This document shows positions 50,501 through 57,066 of a stretch of 64,000 nt of DNA, one piece after another (the first letter of the stretch is position 1; each line of letters opens with the position of its first letter). The notes beneath the pieces are model-generated. The model saw only the letters and a program-made list of their open reading frames with translations, was not told the DNA's origin and made no database searches. The stretch spans positions 255,188,410-255,252,409 of the forward strand of contig CAXIVR010000001.1 in assembly GCA_964035755.1 (NCBI GenBank). The letters run 5' to 3'. A program made the translations under genes and the position numbers. Source of the stretch: Teleogryllus oceanicus. Taxonomy: Eukaryota > Arthropoda > Insecta > Orthoptera > Gryllidae.

Positions 50501-53500
50501 CCAGCCGGGACAAGCTCTAACCTCCCGACCGGTCTCCCGGAATATGTGGTAGTGTAATGCATGTTAGTGTAAGTGTGTGTGTAAGGGGAGAGGATAGGAC
50601 AAGGAAGAGGAAGGAAAGATCGCGCGCGGTCCGTGGCCCGTTTGGTAGGGTACTACTCCAGCATTCGCCTGGTGTTGATCGGAGAAACCACGGAAAACTA
50701 CCGATCAGAGCAGCCGGCCGCTAGAATTCTCCTCCAGGCAGCGACTGAATTCGACCTAGCTGAAAAGCTAGTGTCGAAAATCCTGCCGCCGTCAGGACTC
50801 GAACCTAGGACCTCCCTGACCTCCGGTCAGAGGCGCTGCCGTGACATCAGTTGATGCACTGAGCTACAGCTCCCGGTAATTGTTTCGTATATTGCAACAA
50901 ATTTCAATTAAATTCCGTGAATTCGTTTTTCGTGGTTTCTTTCTCTTTTCTAATTTATTTATTTATTTTTCAAAAAAGCAGTTAAAAACTGCGTATGACG
51001 TGGTAAACTGCGTATTCTAACAAACCGTCAAACAAAGAATTTTGGCATAAAATGCATAAGAAAGTATGCTTTATAGGTTACGAGCATATTTTAAGTATGC
51101 TCGTAAGGTTATTTTACATTAATTCTGAAGATGCGAAGCGACAATTGAGCGAGCGCATTAGAAGGTTGTAAGACATTTCGTTCGCAGTTTGGCGAGGTCG
51201 TTCTGAATGTAGGCTCTTTCCCTTAATGCAGGAATACGTGCTATTTTTATTTACAGAAATTTCGTAGCTATTTACTTCTTCACGCTTATTATATTTACAT
51301 TCATTGTTTATAATTAAAGTTCGTGTACTTATTATTATCATCCTCTAGAACAGGGGTTCCCAACGGGGTTCATATCGACCCCCCAAGGGATCGATATGTT
51401 AAAGAGGTAATTATTATTAGATTGAACGTCGAATTTGCCCTGGCAACATATCGGTATAATCTAGATCAAGATCTCAATAATCATAAAAAATAAAAATGAA
51501 TTTGATAATTAGTTTTCGGAAATTTATAATTTTTCCCAATTTCATAGAATAATAAATTACTGATTTCCACCGATTTTAGAATTTAACATCATTTACAAAT
51601 AAAAACCAAACTTTTGGGCAGTTAGAATTTGTGACTTTGCTTCTGAAAACTATTTTATATTTTTACAATTAATAATGGTAATAGTACAAAAAATAAAACC
51701 TTTTTCCCCAAAATTTTTATTGATATTCTTTGAGTCATCTTCAAGTCATTTATGAGCCACTATCTGAGATATGAATAAATTGTATACTTTTAAAAAAGAA
51801 AAGGTATAGATGAAACAAATCATTCTTTCATAAAAGGTCAAAGATAGAAAAAGGTTGGGAATCCTTGCTCTAGAAAATCATTCACCATACATCAGTGCAC
51901 AAGAAAGTGTGGGATCTCAAAAATCTTTATTATTTTTAGTTAAGTACAAAATATTGTTATCTTTGAATAAGTAATTCAATCTATGACCAAAAATTTTCAG
52001 ACAAAATTTAAACAAGGAATAAAAATGAAGTTACATTTGATTTTACATTTTGATTCTCCAATTAAGAAGCTCCTTCAGAACAGTTATTTAATATTTAGTC
52101 AAGATAAAAAAAATTGTTACCACGTCACAGTAATTGGTGTTGAATGGGAACAGCATTACCAAATGAATATAAAGGACAACAAATGAACATCAATACAAAC
52201 TTCTAAAGGAATTTATGTTTAGAAATAGTATATTTTCACCAATAAAAATTAGACAATTTATAGAGCAAAACACTGTCCTCAGGGATCAAATGCTTCTGCT
52301 CAGGATAAAGTCACTCTCCAGCGAAAGAACAGTTTTATAGATGTGTTGCTCTTCTTGTGCATTGATATATCTTTGACTTCAAGTATTGATGCAGGAAAAA
52401 GTGAGCTTTTCTAGTTAGTAAAGAATATGTAAGCAGACCAAAAAGCAGGAAGAAAATCTCCAACTCTAGATGCCAATAAAAAATATAGATACCTTGAAGG
52501 AACTCTATGAATCGTTCCAGATCAGATATCTGTGTTTTTAGTTGTGTTACTAAGTGTTCCTTCATCCTCAGAGGGTTTATCAACTACAAAGAAAAGGCAG
52601 AGTTAGAAATTAGTATGACAAAATAAATTACTCCCAAATAGGTTTAAGAAAGGATTAGATACCAATAAAATTATGTGTAAGATCAACAGTTAGTGGAGAA
52701 CTTCTCGATCTACTAAGCATGTCAGAAATTTATTACAGAGATTTATTACTGTCTAATCAAATAAATATTAATATACGATAGCCACTTCCACAATTGTTAT
52801 TAACATTATATGAAAACTTGTTATTCTGTCATACGAGTCAATATTTAACATACATAAAGCATGCAATTCAATTATAAAAGGAAAAGAGTATTTTAAATTA
52901 AATGAAAAGTAGAAACAATTTGTCGTTAGTATTTAATACCATTTGAAAAGGTAAACTTATCTTTCCCAATGATTTCCATCATCATTGTTACCATCACACA
53001 GAATCTTTCTGATTGTACAAGAAAGCAAATATAAGCAACAGATGGAAGTAAAAACATTGATTTATTTAATCTTATTTCAAAACATTAATACTTCCTAGAC
53101 AAACGGCACACATCAAAAGATTTTTACTTCAATATAGTAGACCATTCACTGAAAAAACACCACTAACTTAACATATCAATCACTGAAATCACATCTCTCC
53201 TAACATGAACAGATACCTCTAATGGCATTACAACGGAGGTAATGCACATAAATAAATTCTCACGGTGGTCAAAATTTAAAATTCAGTAACAGAGCTTTTG
53301 GTTGATTCTGCCATGATTTTTTGTGACTAAGAACTGCTTTCGAAAATACAGGAGACCGGGAGTGCTTTCAAATAAATTAAGGGAAAGAATTCTTTTAATT
53401 GAACTTATTTAAGGTATCCCTATAGAATTTACACATTACTTTAAATTTGAATGTAAATAACTTTAAGCCATATTTTTAATTGTTTAAAAATAATTTTTAA

Positions 53501-55779
53501 CCCTCTACATTTTGAAGGACAGGCCACGGCCTTCTTGAGCTGCTCTTGTTACATCTACACACAATGCCAAACATACATGACATTACCATAAAAAAAAATT
53601 ATCCCACAACTCTTTCAAATTCAACAAACTTCTTTTTATAATTATATTATAAAATAATAATTTAATTCAATAATATTCTATTTATCATTATAATATTATT
53701 CATTAGAATAGTTCATTTAACTTCAAAAGTATTAGACCATAGCAGTTCTCCATCTTCTACACTGATTACATGGTGATAGTCGTAAGTAATCAAGTAGTCC
53801 CTCCATTAAAGACAAGGTTAATTTTAGATAAAATAATTTTTAATTAAGACTCCGCCAATGGCTTCCACATATTAACACATCGAAGAAATTTAATAGACGA
53901 CATCAAAACATCAGAGAGAATTGATTTTCACCACCAAGCTTTGAATAATATGAAATCAAAAGTAAATTTTTATAAATTTCATGTTCAGATTTAAGTGACT
54001 ATAAAATTTAAATTTATAAATCTACGATTTAAATGAAGCATTAAACAATTATGAACAAAAATAATTTATTTAATTCCTTCACATATACATGGAAGGATAC
54101 AAAAGCTTGATGGTGAACTTGCTGGAGGTATAAAAATAAAGATGGATAAAGATATAAATGCAGGTTACCTGACTAATAGCACAATCTACTTGATGCCTCA
54201 GATCTTCAACACTCATTTGTGACATATCATCAACATCGAGATTCAATTTTCCTTTCAATTGATCTGTAAACCAAAACTGACTAAATTAAAAGGTTCCTTT
54301 TAAAAGAGTTATGATAGTCATTACATTCTACAACAATCAATGACAAACCACAGTTCATACCTATAATAACACGCTGTCGTTCCATTATAACACTCTGAGG
54401 TAAACCTGCTTCTCCAGTTTCATAGGCATATTTTTCTAAGTCTTCCAGCTGTGTCTTCAGTTGTGAAATAAGTTCCTTTTGTTTAGCTCTTTGAGCCAAC
54501 ATCTTCTCTTCCAAATCATCTCCAGTCTATAAACATGCAGAAAGATTGAACAGAAACATCATCATTAACTATATTTTAAATGTCAGACTTAAGATGAATA
54601 CGACCAACTTACTGTAGAACTGCATGTTAATAAGGAGTGACTTGTTTTAACACTTTGTACTTCTGGAATTCCCCTGAATGCAAATGCTTCCAAATCTTTC
54701 AACAAATGTTCTTTTTCACTAGGAGGTGCTTCGACAATTTGTCTTAAACGGAACTGAACCTAGAAATAATAAACATGAGATTCCTTTCAATTTGATTTAT
54801 TAATTTTAGTAACAATGATGACCTCAATGGAAATAAAATTCACAATGCAGCAAAAAATAGATTAATACATTATGTGGCATTACATGGCACACCAAATATG
54901 ATTTGTAATCTCAAAATATTTGCCATTTATTTTTATGTGTTCAACACCTCTGCTCAAAAGATAAAGTTGTCACTCACTAAATCTGCATTTAATTGCTCCT
55001 GTTCTACAAAACAAAAATAATTATGAGGTAATAATAAAATAATTCATCCTTTTCCTAAGAATGCTATACAAGGATGTTATTTTATTATTTACCTGGAGCT
55101 TAATTTTGATTTGCAAGAATGGAGTAACTATTACCTAATTAAACCCACAGATTTTTTTACTTTTGAGGGCTGTAGTGTTAAAATTACTTCCAGAAACAAA
55201 TTCCCTTTTCTTTTTGAACAAATTTGCATTGGCGATGAATAAAAATAACCGGAAATAAAATGCTGCCTACCTCAAACTACAGAACTATAGGGCTTTATTC
55301 CAAGATGAGAGAATCATTTTCTTGGTTTCAAACAAAAATATGGGTTTTATTAATTTATGTTTTACCTGGGCAAAATGAGTTGTCAAAGCAATAAGGGATG
55401 AATTAAGTAACTCCTGCTGCTCCTCCAAATCCTGAAGCCGTTCTGCTTCAGGGCTACAATACCTATGAACATTAATTAGCACTAAACTATGAACATAAGT
55501 TGACAAGTAACCTCAGTTAATATTTAAAACGAACACTAAACAATTACCATAAAAACCAGTTAACATTTTACCATAGTGGCAGTACATATCAAATAATGGA
55601 AAACTCTCTCAATGCAAAAACAAAAGGACAATAAATACTAACCGATTGCATAATTCGCGATCATAAAACGAGGCTTCATCAGTATCATTAGCTCCCAGAG
55701 GGGCCCATCTTTCACCCGTGGGTTTATCCTGTATCTCTGAACTATCAACATCTTCACCCCCTGTGGTTAAGCATTCCAT
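27680..55779 (-). CDS. RUNDC1: RUN domain-containing protein 1 (RUNDC1) orthologue, 13 coding exons
   Basis: Joining 55779-55643, 55462-55366, 54759-54613, 54526-54361, 54263-54169, 52583-52493, 46756-46632, 46546-46410, 34071-33873, 33783-33577, 32844-32747, 27984-27890 and 27786-27680 gives one 1701-nt frame of 566 residues, near the 613 I recall for human RUNDC1. Visible: GERWAPLG at residues 22-29; coiled-coil heptads at about 46-90 (LQDLEEQQELLNSSLIALTT), 128-165 and 183-244; a Cys/His cluster CVCKCAVH at 258-265; a RUN domain from about 374 to 560 with ARKLSQSF, WLRLI and the terminal PVDLAVRQFQNIKDAF, which matches the family's end. RUN domains are alpha-helical modules often linked to small GTPases and membrane traffic; a specific role here is not visible. 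All exon phases agree. The ATG at 55779 follows a good acceptor (TTTTGTAG at 55789-55782), so an upstream 5'UTR exon is expected but was not found. Family assignment is strong; exon 7 and 10 ends are the least certain. Confidence 0.93.
27890..27984 (-). CDS. RUNDC1: RUNDC1 coding exon 12 (RUN domain)
   Basis: 95 nt; frame SKKLVTWLRLIIRCQKLTQM then YYQSWSYIVRT. Acceptor TTTTCAG, donor ACAG|GTATAT. Reading the exon from its first base gives another open frame, but only the frame used here joins exons 11 and 13 without a stop. Confidence 0.92.
28551..28594. repeat. A/T-rich simple repeat (AAAT/AAT)
   Basis: AAATAAATAAATAAATACAT then AATAATAATAATAA, within RUNDC1 intron 12 (27985-32746 interval). 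Confidence 0.9.
28620..29388 (+). pseudogene. 5'-truncated non-LTR retrotransposon (RT C-terminus)
   Basis: GLKINFEKSEYFSCGEDAG, EFKYLGSILTQDGKCDREIQ, TGA, then an uninterrupted run MYKSIIEPITTYGSESWELT, LLWLGHVLRMGEDRWPKKIM, RKRGGRPRTSW to a stop at 29290, and a GAAGAAGAAGACGAAA-type 3' tail. These are the thumb and C-terminal GHV blocks of insect endonuclease/RT proteins. The TGA (CATTGAGCA) is consistent with CGA-to-TGA decay. Antisense to RUNDC1, in its intron. Confidence 0.82.
29397..30230. mobile_element. hAT-type non-autonomous element, 834 bp
   Basis: The left terminus TAAGGAACGGATTTCCATG and the right terminus reversed, TAGGGAACGGAATTTATTG, both run on into TGTAAT. Flanks CTGATAAC (29389-29396) and CTGATATC (30231-30238) are an 8-bp target duplication with one mismatch. 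Subterminal ACATATTTT repeats occur near both ends (29505-29580, 30130-30205). No transposase frame. Confidence 0.75.
30239..31589. other. RUNDC1 intronic DNA with possible SINE head
   Basis: ACTAGTGGTGTTACACGACTG at 30415 resembles the R1 start. On the minus strand, GGCCGGTTCGACGCC (31235-31221) is B-box-like and is preceded by a tRNA-like arm up to about 31290. Nothing else recognised. Confidence 0.4.
31590..32560 (+). repeat. R1 fragments flanking a LINE remnant
   Basis: R1 3'-end blocks (TTCTGTTGACACTTTTCC, CATTACATAACTTTCTCTTAC) at 31630-31690 and, after the LINE, TTCATAGGACCTGGAGTTCG and TTTCAGTATCAAGGACC at 32380-32510. Boundaries are approximate. Confidence 0.45.
31740..32335 (+). 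pseudogene. Non-LTR RT C-terminal remnant, same family as 37639-39358
   Basis: EAYHKFKYLGGIISEVGDSR KD parallels EEFKYLGGIISKEGDSRKD at 38770. Later blocks match KSLQMDFMRRSCKVSKM and TRRLKWFGHVKRL of that copy in shifted frames. It ends in the same CTCGCAAGAAGAAGACGAA tail. Many stops and frameshifts. Confidence 0.75.
32747..32844 (-). CDS. RUNDC1: RUNDC1 coding exon 11 (RUN domain)
   Basis: 98 nt; NMLSVIGNIINMHTQYKRSY then DSHLKAFICAAL. Acceptor TTTTCAG, donor AAA|GTAAGT. KRS-DS-KA-CAALN is a conserved RUN block. Confidence 0.9.
33577..33783 (-). CDS. RUNDC1: RUNDC1 coding exon 10 (RUN domain), probable GC donor
   Basis: 207 nt, 69 codons: VGQSVSVVPFMGCFPHIG, HAWELILKYYEMKNGEKYN, PARKLSQSFNLDIIGGTA, ISNKQ. 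Acceptor GTTTCAG. The best donor is CAG|GCAAGG at 33576-33571, phase 0 into exon 11. A GT 30 nt further on (AAT|GTTTGT) keeps phase but adds ten residues absent from the family pattern as I recall it. Confidence 0.87.
33873..34071 (-). CDS. RUNDC1: RUNDC1 coding exon 9 (start of RUN domain)
   Basis: 199 nt; (G)DLRARLEMAVDRVLELVAN, an acidic stretch DSDYASDSDDG, then LTHAVRKQLTSSIRDLMQHG, which opens the RUN domain. Acceptor TATTTACAG, donor GCA|GTAAGT. The 440-bp CU-rich tract (in transcript sense) ends about 110 nt upstream of this acceptor. Confidence 0.9.
34184..34620. repeat. GA/CT-rich tract, about 440 bp, upstream of RUNDC1 exon 9
   Basis: Imperfect GAGAGAGAGG/GAAGGAGAG runs on the plus strand. 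In the RUNDC1 transcript it is a CU-rich tract ending about 110 nt before the exon 9 acceptor. Long open frames across it (Ser/Leu/Pro-rich or Arg/Glu-rich) are artefacts. Confidence 0.95.
34985..35845. mobile_element. piggyBac-type MITE, 861 bp
   Basis: TTAA lies at both edges (34981-34984, 35846-35849), the target site of piggyBac elements. The left end CCCGTAACCATAGACGTGAA pairs with the reversed right end CCCATAACTACAGATGGGAG. The near-palindrome AGTCAAACTGACT occurs near the left end (35032), at about 35634, and inverted near the right end (about 35815). No transposase. Confidence 0.75.
37339..37402. repeat. (AT)n microsatellite in P1 copy 1
   Basis: About 30 TA units; the matching position in copy 2 (60226-60238) has only ACATATATATGTATT, so this copy expanded. 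Confidence 0.97.
37639..39358 (+). pseudogene. 5'-truncated non-LTR retrotransposon inserted in P1 copy 1
   Basis: Contains DKWWNKKCAEVEENIGG, NYRGISVTSTTGRLYGRII (38085), EEQSGFTAGKSCIDNIFVI, FIDLEKAYDTVPLGK (RT motif A, 38278), LFADDQVILA (catalytic FADD, 38579), EEFKYLGGIISKEGDSRKD, then YGSETWEIRKREKDKLKS through RLKWFGHVKRLGYERW and a CGCAAGAAGACGAAG tail. Several frameshifts separate these blocks. The endonuclease is missing. ATATACTACTAGTA flanks it at 37625-37638 and 39359-39372. Confidence 0.9.
40141..40869. mobile_element. 729-bp element bounded by 20-bp inverted repeats
   Basis: GATCGGGAGAATAGCTACCC at 40141-40160 is matched inverted at 40851-40869 (one base shorter). Inside are a GC-rich hairpin cluster (40285-40415) and an inner inverted repeat (TCTCCACATATATT 40660 with AATATATGTGGAGA 40740). 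It starts four bases after the P1 repeat ends. No protein; class unknown. Confidence 0.6.
40285..40415. other. GC-rich stem-loop cluster
   Basis: GCGACGTG-CTACCG-CACGTCGC and GCGAGGC-CTTCG-GCCTCGC are perfect stems. An outer GATCCG/CGGATC pair encloses the first. Strongly GC-rich inside AT-rich surroundings. Could be an RNA or DNA structure of the enclosing element. Confidence 0.6.
41210..42000 (-). pseudogene. Third type of non-LTR RT remnant
   Basis: The reverse strand reads YSMNLHLKKTTFMSTGKNG, SLIINGEVIYIAGEVKYLW, ITNSGYCTEKLKRRIILEKA, then ALRKTKILIIEKMVFLILLC, GCKS, and a shifted KYFGHTMS. This is the KTKFM..G..I..V..FKYLG..T..G.C..E..RRI...K / E+M..P.LLYGCESWTL / FGHxMR succession of insect LINE C-termini. 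Stops and frameshifts throughout. Confidence 0.65.
42001..43534. other. RUNDC1 intron 8 DNA, GC-rich islands
   Basis: 42030-42290 and 43140-43400 are GC-richer. GGGCGGGCG-TTCTTTCAG-CGCCCGCC at about 43167-43193 is a stem-loop. A forward start at 42232 (MPKRRKRAVSSFQWART) follows a Pro/Cys-rich stretch but ends within 30 codons. No gene assigned. Confidence 0.4.
42903..42944. repeat. (AAT)n microsatellite
   Basis: About 14 units. Confidence 0.97.
43535..43643. repeat. Perfect 47-bp inverted repeat (109-nt hairpin)
   Basis: 43535-43581 and 43597-43643 are exact reverse complements (CAGTTTCTGAAAGCCGAAGT on the outside, TAGTAATTTTC on the inside). The 15-nt spacer AAAGAAGACTTCTTG is itself almost self-complementary, so pairing continues to the tip. 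Confidence 0.97.
43809..44339. mobile_element. hAT-like MITE, 531 bp
   Basis: Ends CAGGGTTGGGCAAATTGCAT and, reversed, CAGGGTTGAGCAATATTTAA; CAGGGTTG(G/A)GCAA is a frequent hAT terminus. The 8 bases outside (GCCCGGTT and TCTATAAA) do not match, so the target duplication is lost or the ends are slightly off. No transposase. Confidence 0.65.
44594..45040 (+). repeat. R1 copy j (forward half of an inverted pair)
   Basis: GGATACAACATCACG, GGCATTATTTCTAAATTTG, GTTCAACGAAAATGAGA, TTTTAAGCGTCCCTTCTATC, CTGTACATGACC: the R1 5' order, up to about 45040. Confidence 0.6.
45041..45605 (-). repeat. R1 copy k (reverse half of an inverted pair)
   Basis: The reverse complement opens AACTAGTGGTGCTGCAACCC near 45600 and continues through R1-like AATTGTACATGA and TTTTGAACATTTCC-type blocks. 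With copy j it repeats the starts-outward geometry of 2321-3722. Confidence 0.55.
46410..46546 (-). CDS. RUNDC1: RUNDC1 coding exon 8, followed by a GC donor
   Basis: 137 nt; IRAETINIMKKAATLLQMFA then AMQFGCGSDHFRKN and KANHW. Acceptor ATTTTAG. The phase needed by exon 9 (two leftover bases) is met only by GGG|GCAAGT at 46409-46404; the nearby CAA|GTATTT gives the wrong phase. The intron therefore appears to be GC-AG. Confidence 0.82.
46632..46756 (-). CDS. RUNDC1: RUNDC1 coding exon 7 (Cys/His-rich linker)
   Basis: 125 nt; GEGTPDVPSKRKDCVCKCAV then HGNHSSTVSSAKRKSTLKHD and EE. It carries the three cysteines and the histidine between coiled coil and RUN domain. Acceptor CATGGCAG. The donor GAG|GTGTGG is weak; an alternative AAT|GTATTT at 46608-46607 keeps the same frame and would add eight residues. 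Confidence 0.8.
47534..48056. repeat. G-rich minisatellite (GCGAAAGGGGGAGAGAGT units)
   Basis: A (GA)n run to about 47567, then about 25-30 variant units of 14-22 bp built on CGAAAGGGGGAGA with GTGCG or GTGTA connectors to 48056. Plus strand G-rich, so the RUNDC1 pre-mRNA (intron 6) is C/U-rich here. Open frames of up to 200 codons across it are artefacts. Confidence 0.95.
48156..48175. repeat. (GT)n microsatellite
   Basis: About 10 GT units. Confidence 0.9.
48779..49135 (+). repeat. R1 copy l (deleted)
   Basis: ACTAGAGGGGATACAACGGC, CGCATTATTTATAAC, AAATTTTCGAAAATTAGACC, TCCGAGGAAAAGTTA, GGATTAGGCAACTAGCATTG and GACAGACAGACCCG are R1 blocks in order. Confidence 0.6.
49140..49460 (+). pseudogene. 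Possible mariner-type transposase fragment
   Basis: Shifting frames read RRRPVEQIADKHRIS, RVPIHLTVHHKAEG, ISKITDLWTGFLIS-DES and EKSVLQHNARSP. This resembles the HTH-to-DExW stretch (..VSARWVP..L..HK..R......GDESW) of mariner relatives, badly decayed. Alternative: another Tc1-like relic or chance. Confidence 0.35.
49461..50394. other. RUNDC1 intron 6 DNA, unassigned
   Basis: No coding relic or terminal repeat recognised. Confidence 0.45.
50395..50880 (-). mobile_element. tRNA-derived SINE, copy 2
   Basis: On the minus strand the A box TAGCTCAGTGC (50866-50856) and B box GGTTCGAGTCC (50805-50795) lie 50 bp apart, followed by GCAGGATTTTCGACACTAGC, GAGGAGAATTCTAGCGGCCG and GATCGGTAGTTTTCCGTGG. 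The same body blocks are in the plus-strand copy at 7083-7460. The far end carries CCACCAGCGGGGC and CGGATCTCGCCATCCAGC, shared with that copy. Confidence 0.8.
51351..51867. mobile_element. hAT-type MITE, 517 bp, exact 8-bp target duplication
   Basis: The left end CAGGGGTTCCCAAC and the reversed right end CAAGGATTCCCAACCTT are the TIRs. CTCTAGAA stands immediately outside both ends (51343-51350 and 51868-51875). No transposase frame. Lies in RUNDC1 intron 6. Confidence 0.88.
52493..52583 (-). CDS. RUNDC1: RUNDC1 coding exon 6
   Basis: 91 nt; LINPLRMKEHLVTQLKTQIS then DLERFIEFLQ. This is the last coiled-coil exon. Acceptor CTTTGTAG, donor CAAG|GTATCT. It is preceded (in transcription order) by a 1.6-kb intron and followed by the 5.7-kb intron 6. 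Confidence 0.92.
52584..54168. other. RUNDC1 intron 5, unassigned
   Basis: AT-rich, no repeat family recognised. Confidence 0.5.
54169..54263 (-). CDS. RUNDC1: RUNDC1 coding exon 5
   Basis: 95 nt; (D)QLKGKLNLDVDDMSQMSVED then LRHQVDCAISQ. Acceptor TTTACAG, donor CAG|GTAACC. The first codon is split with exon 4 (G+AT). Confidence 0.9.
54361..54526 (-). CDS. RUNDC1: RUNDC1 coding exon 4
   Basis: 166 nt; TGDDLEEKMLAQRAKQKELI followed by SQLKTQLEDLEKYAYETGEA and ending VIMERQRVII. A strongly heptad-like, charged coiled coil. Acceptor TTTATAG, donor ATAG|GTATGA. Confidence 0.9.
54613..54759 (-). CDS. RUNDC1: RUNDC1 coding exon 3
   Basis: 147 nt, 49 whole codons (VQFRLRQIVEAPPSEKEHLL onward, including LEAFAFRGIPEVQ). 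Acceptor ATTTCTAG, donor ACA|GTAAGT. Confidence 0.9.
55366..55462 (-). CDS. RUNDC1: RUNDC1 coding exon 2
   Basis: 97 nt, acceptor TTCATAG, donor CAG|GTAAAA. Encodes YCSPEAERLQDLEEQQELLN and the following SSLIALTTHFAQ, the first coiled-coil block and one of the best-conserved RUNDC1 segments. Phase joins exon 1 (CG+G = Arg). Confidence 0.9.
55643..55779 (-). CDS. RUNDC1: RUNDC1 coding exon 1 (start codon)
   Basis: 137 nt, residues 1-45 plus two bases. ATG at 55779-55777 with G at +4. The acidic opening leads into GERWAPLGANDTDEASFYDR. Donor CG|GTTAGT lies at 55642. A 3' splice site (TTTTGTAG) ends two bases before the ATG, so this is probably the second exon of the transcript. Confidence 0.85.
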
Positions 55780-56968
55780 TGCTACAAAATAATTATTACA
55801 CCAAGTAATAAGGCAGCACACAGAAATGGCATACGGGCCGGTGTTTCTCGGAAACACTATCACATTCTATTTAAGACGAGATATAACATGTAAAGAACAT
55901 ATGGCTGCGAAATTGCAGGTATCACATTTTTCACTTCGAAACGAAAACACCTTTAGAAGATTCCCAAAATGCGACCAGACAATACCGTCTAATACAGAAG
56001 TCATGAAGTAGTCCACAGCTGCCGACACAACAAATATCATAACCTCAACATCACAGCAAAATATAACGAAACGCAACTGACAAGTGGCAAAGATAACTTG
56101 TAGTTGCCATTGCTACCAACACAACTGCTATGGAAATGTGCTGTCCTGCAGTAGAACCAACTTACATTAGAGCGTTAGTCAAATATTTTTATGGAGTACA
56201 AAGAGCAGGATGGGTGAAGGTGAACGAAATGGAATGAGTTACACTTTGTAGGCTAATAATTGCTCCCGACGAGGTTGACTTAAGAAACAATTGTTGCCAA
56301 GATGGTAGAATAGTTGCCAATGCCCGGTATATTCTTAGTATAAATGGATTGCCAGGAATTGCAATCTTGGATTGGAAATGGATTGCCAAGAAATGAAATA
56401 TTTGATTTCACCACGGTCCGAACCCAAGACCTATCGATGTAATCAAGGAGTACTAAATCGCTCGCGCTAGTTTTCTGGATAATATCTGCGCACGTTTACA
56501 TGAATCCTCATTTTGGATTCAAGGATTATTCGAGGACTATTACATCAAATCTGCAGCTTATTTTTGGAAGCTAAACAGTTTATTTTACAAGGAAGGGAAC
56601 ATTTCTGGATATCAGATTTTGTTAACTCTTGCAGCAGTTATATAATAATAGCGATTATATTATACAGAATTTACAGTATTTACAATACATAATTTACAAT
56701 ATACAGAAATTACATTATACAGAATTCAACTAATGTTAGTAAACAAGAGGGGGTAGGCTATCCGGGGCTCAAGAAAACGTGGGCATATAATGCACTAACT
56801 CACTAGCACCGCATAAGTGACTCTTGACAGTTCTCTCGCCACGTGCTGTGGTACGTCATGTGACCTGCTCTGAAGCAATCAGCTTGAGAGGATTTGTTTA
56901 CTTTCTCACAGCCAGGGTTCAGCGTTGCAGTTCATCTGACTCGCACTTTTTACTTGGGAGAAAGAGAA
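55780..56968. promoter_or_regulatory. RUNDC1 5' region (5'UTR exon and promoter expected here)
   Basis: An acceptor at 55782 implies an upstream exon, but I could not choose its donor or a start site; no TATA box stands out. 56408-56460 read on the minus strand has a B-box-like GGTCTTGGGTTCGGACC, a possible SINE head. Confidence 0.3.
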
Positions 56969-56990
56969 AGGAGTGAGTGAGTGAGTGAGT

Positions 56991-57062
<72 letters not shown>
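56969..57062. repeat. (GAGT)n(GA)n microsatellite
   Basis: About six GAGT units then about 32 GA units. Confidence 0.97.
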
Positions 57063-57066
<4 letters not shown>

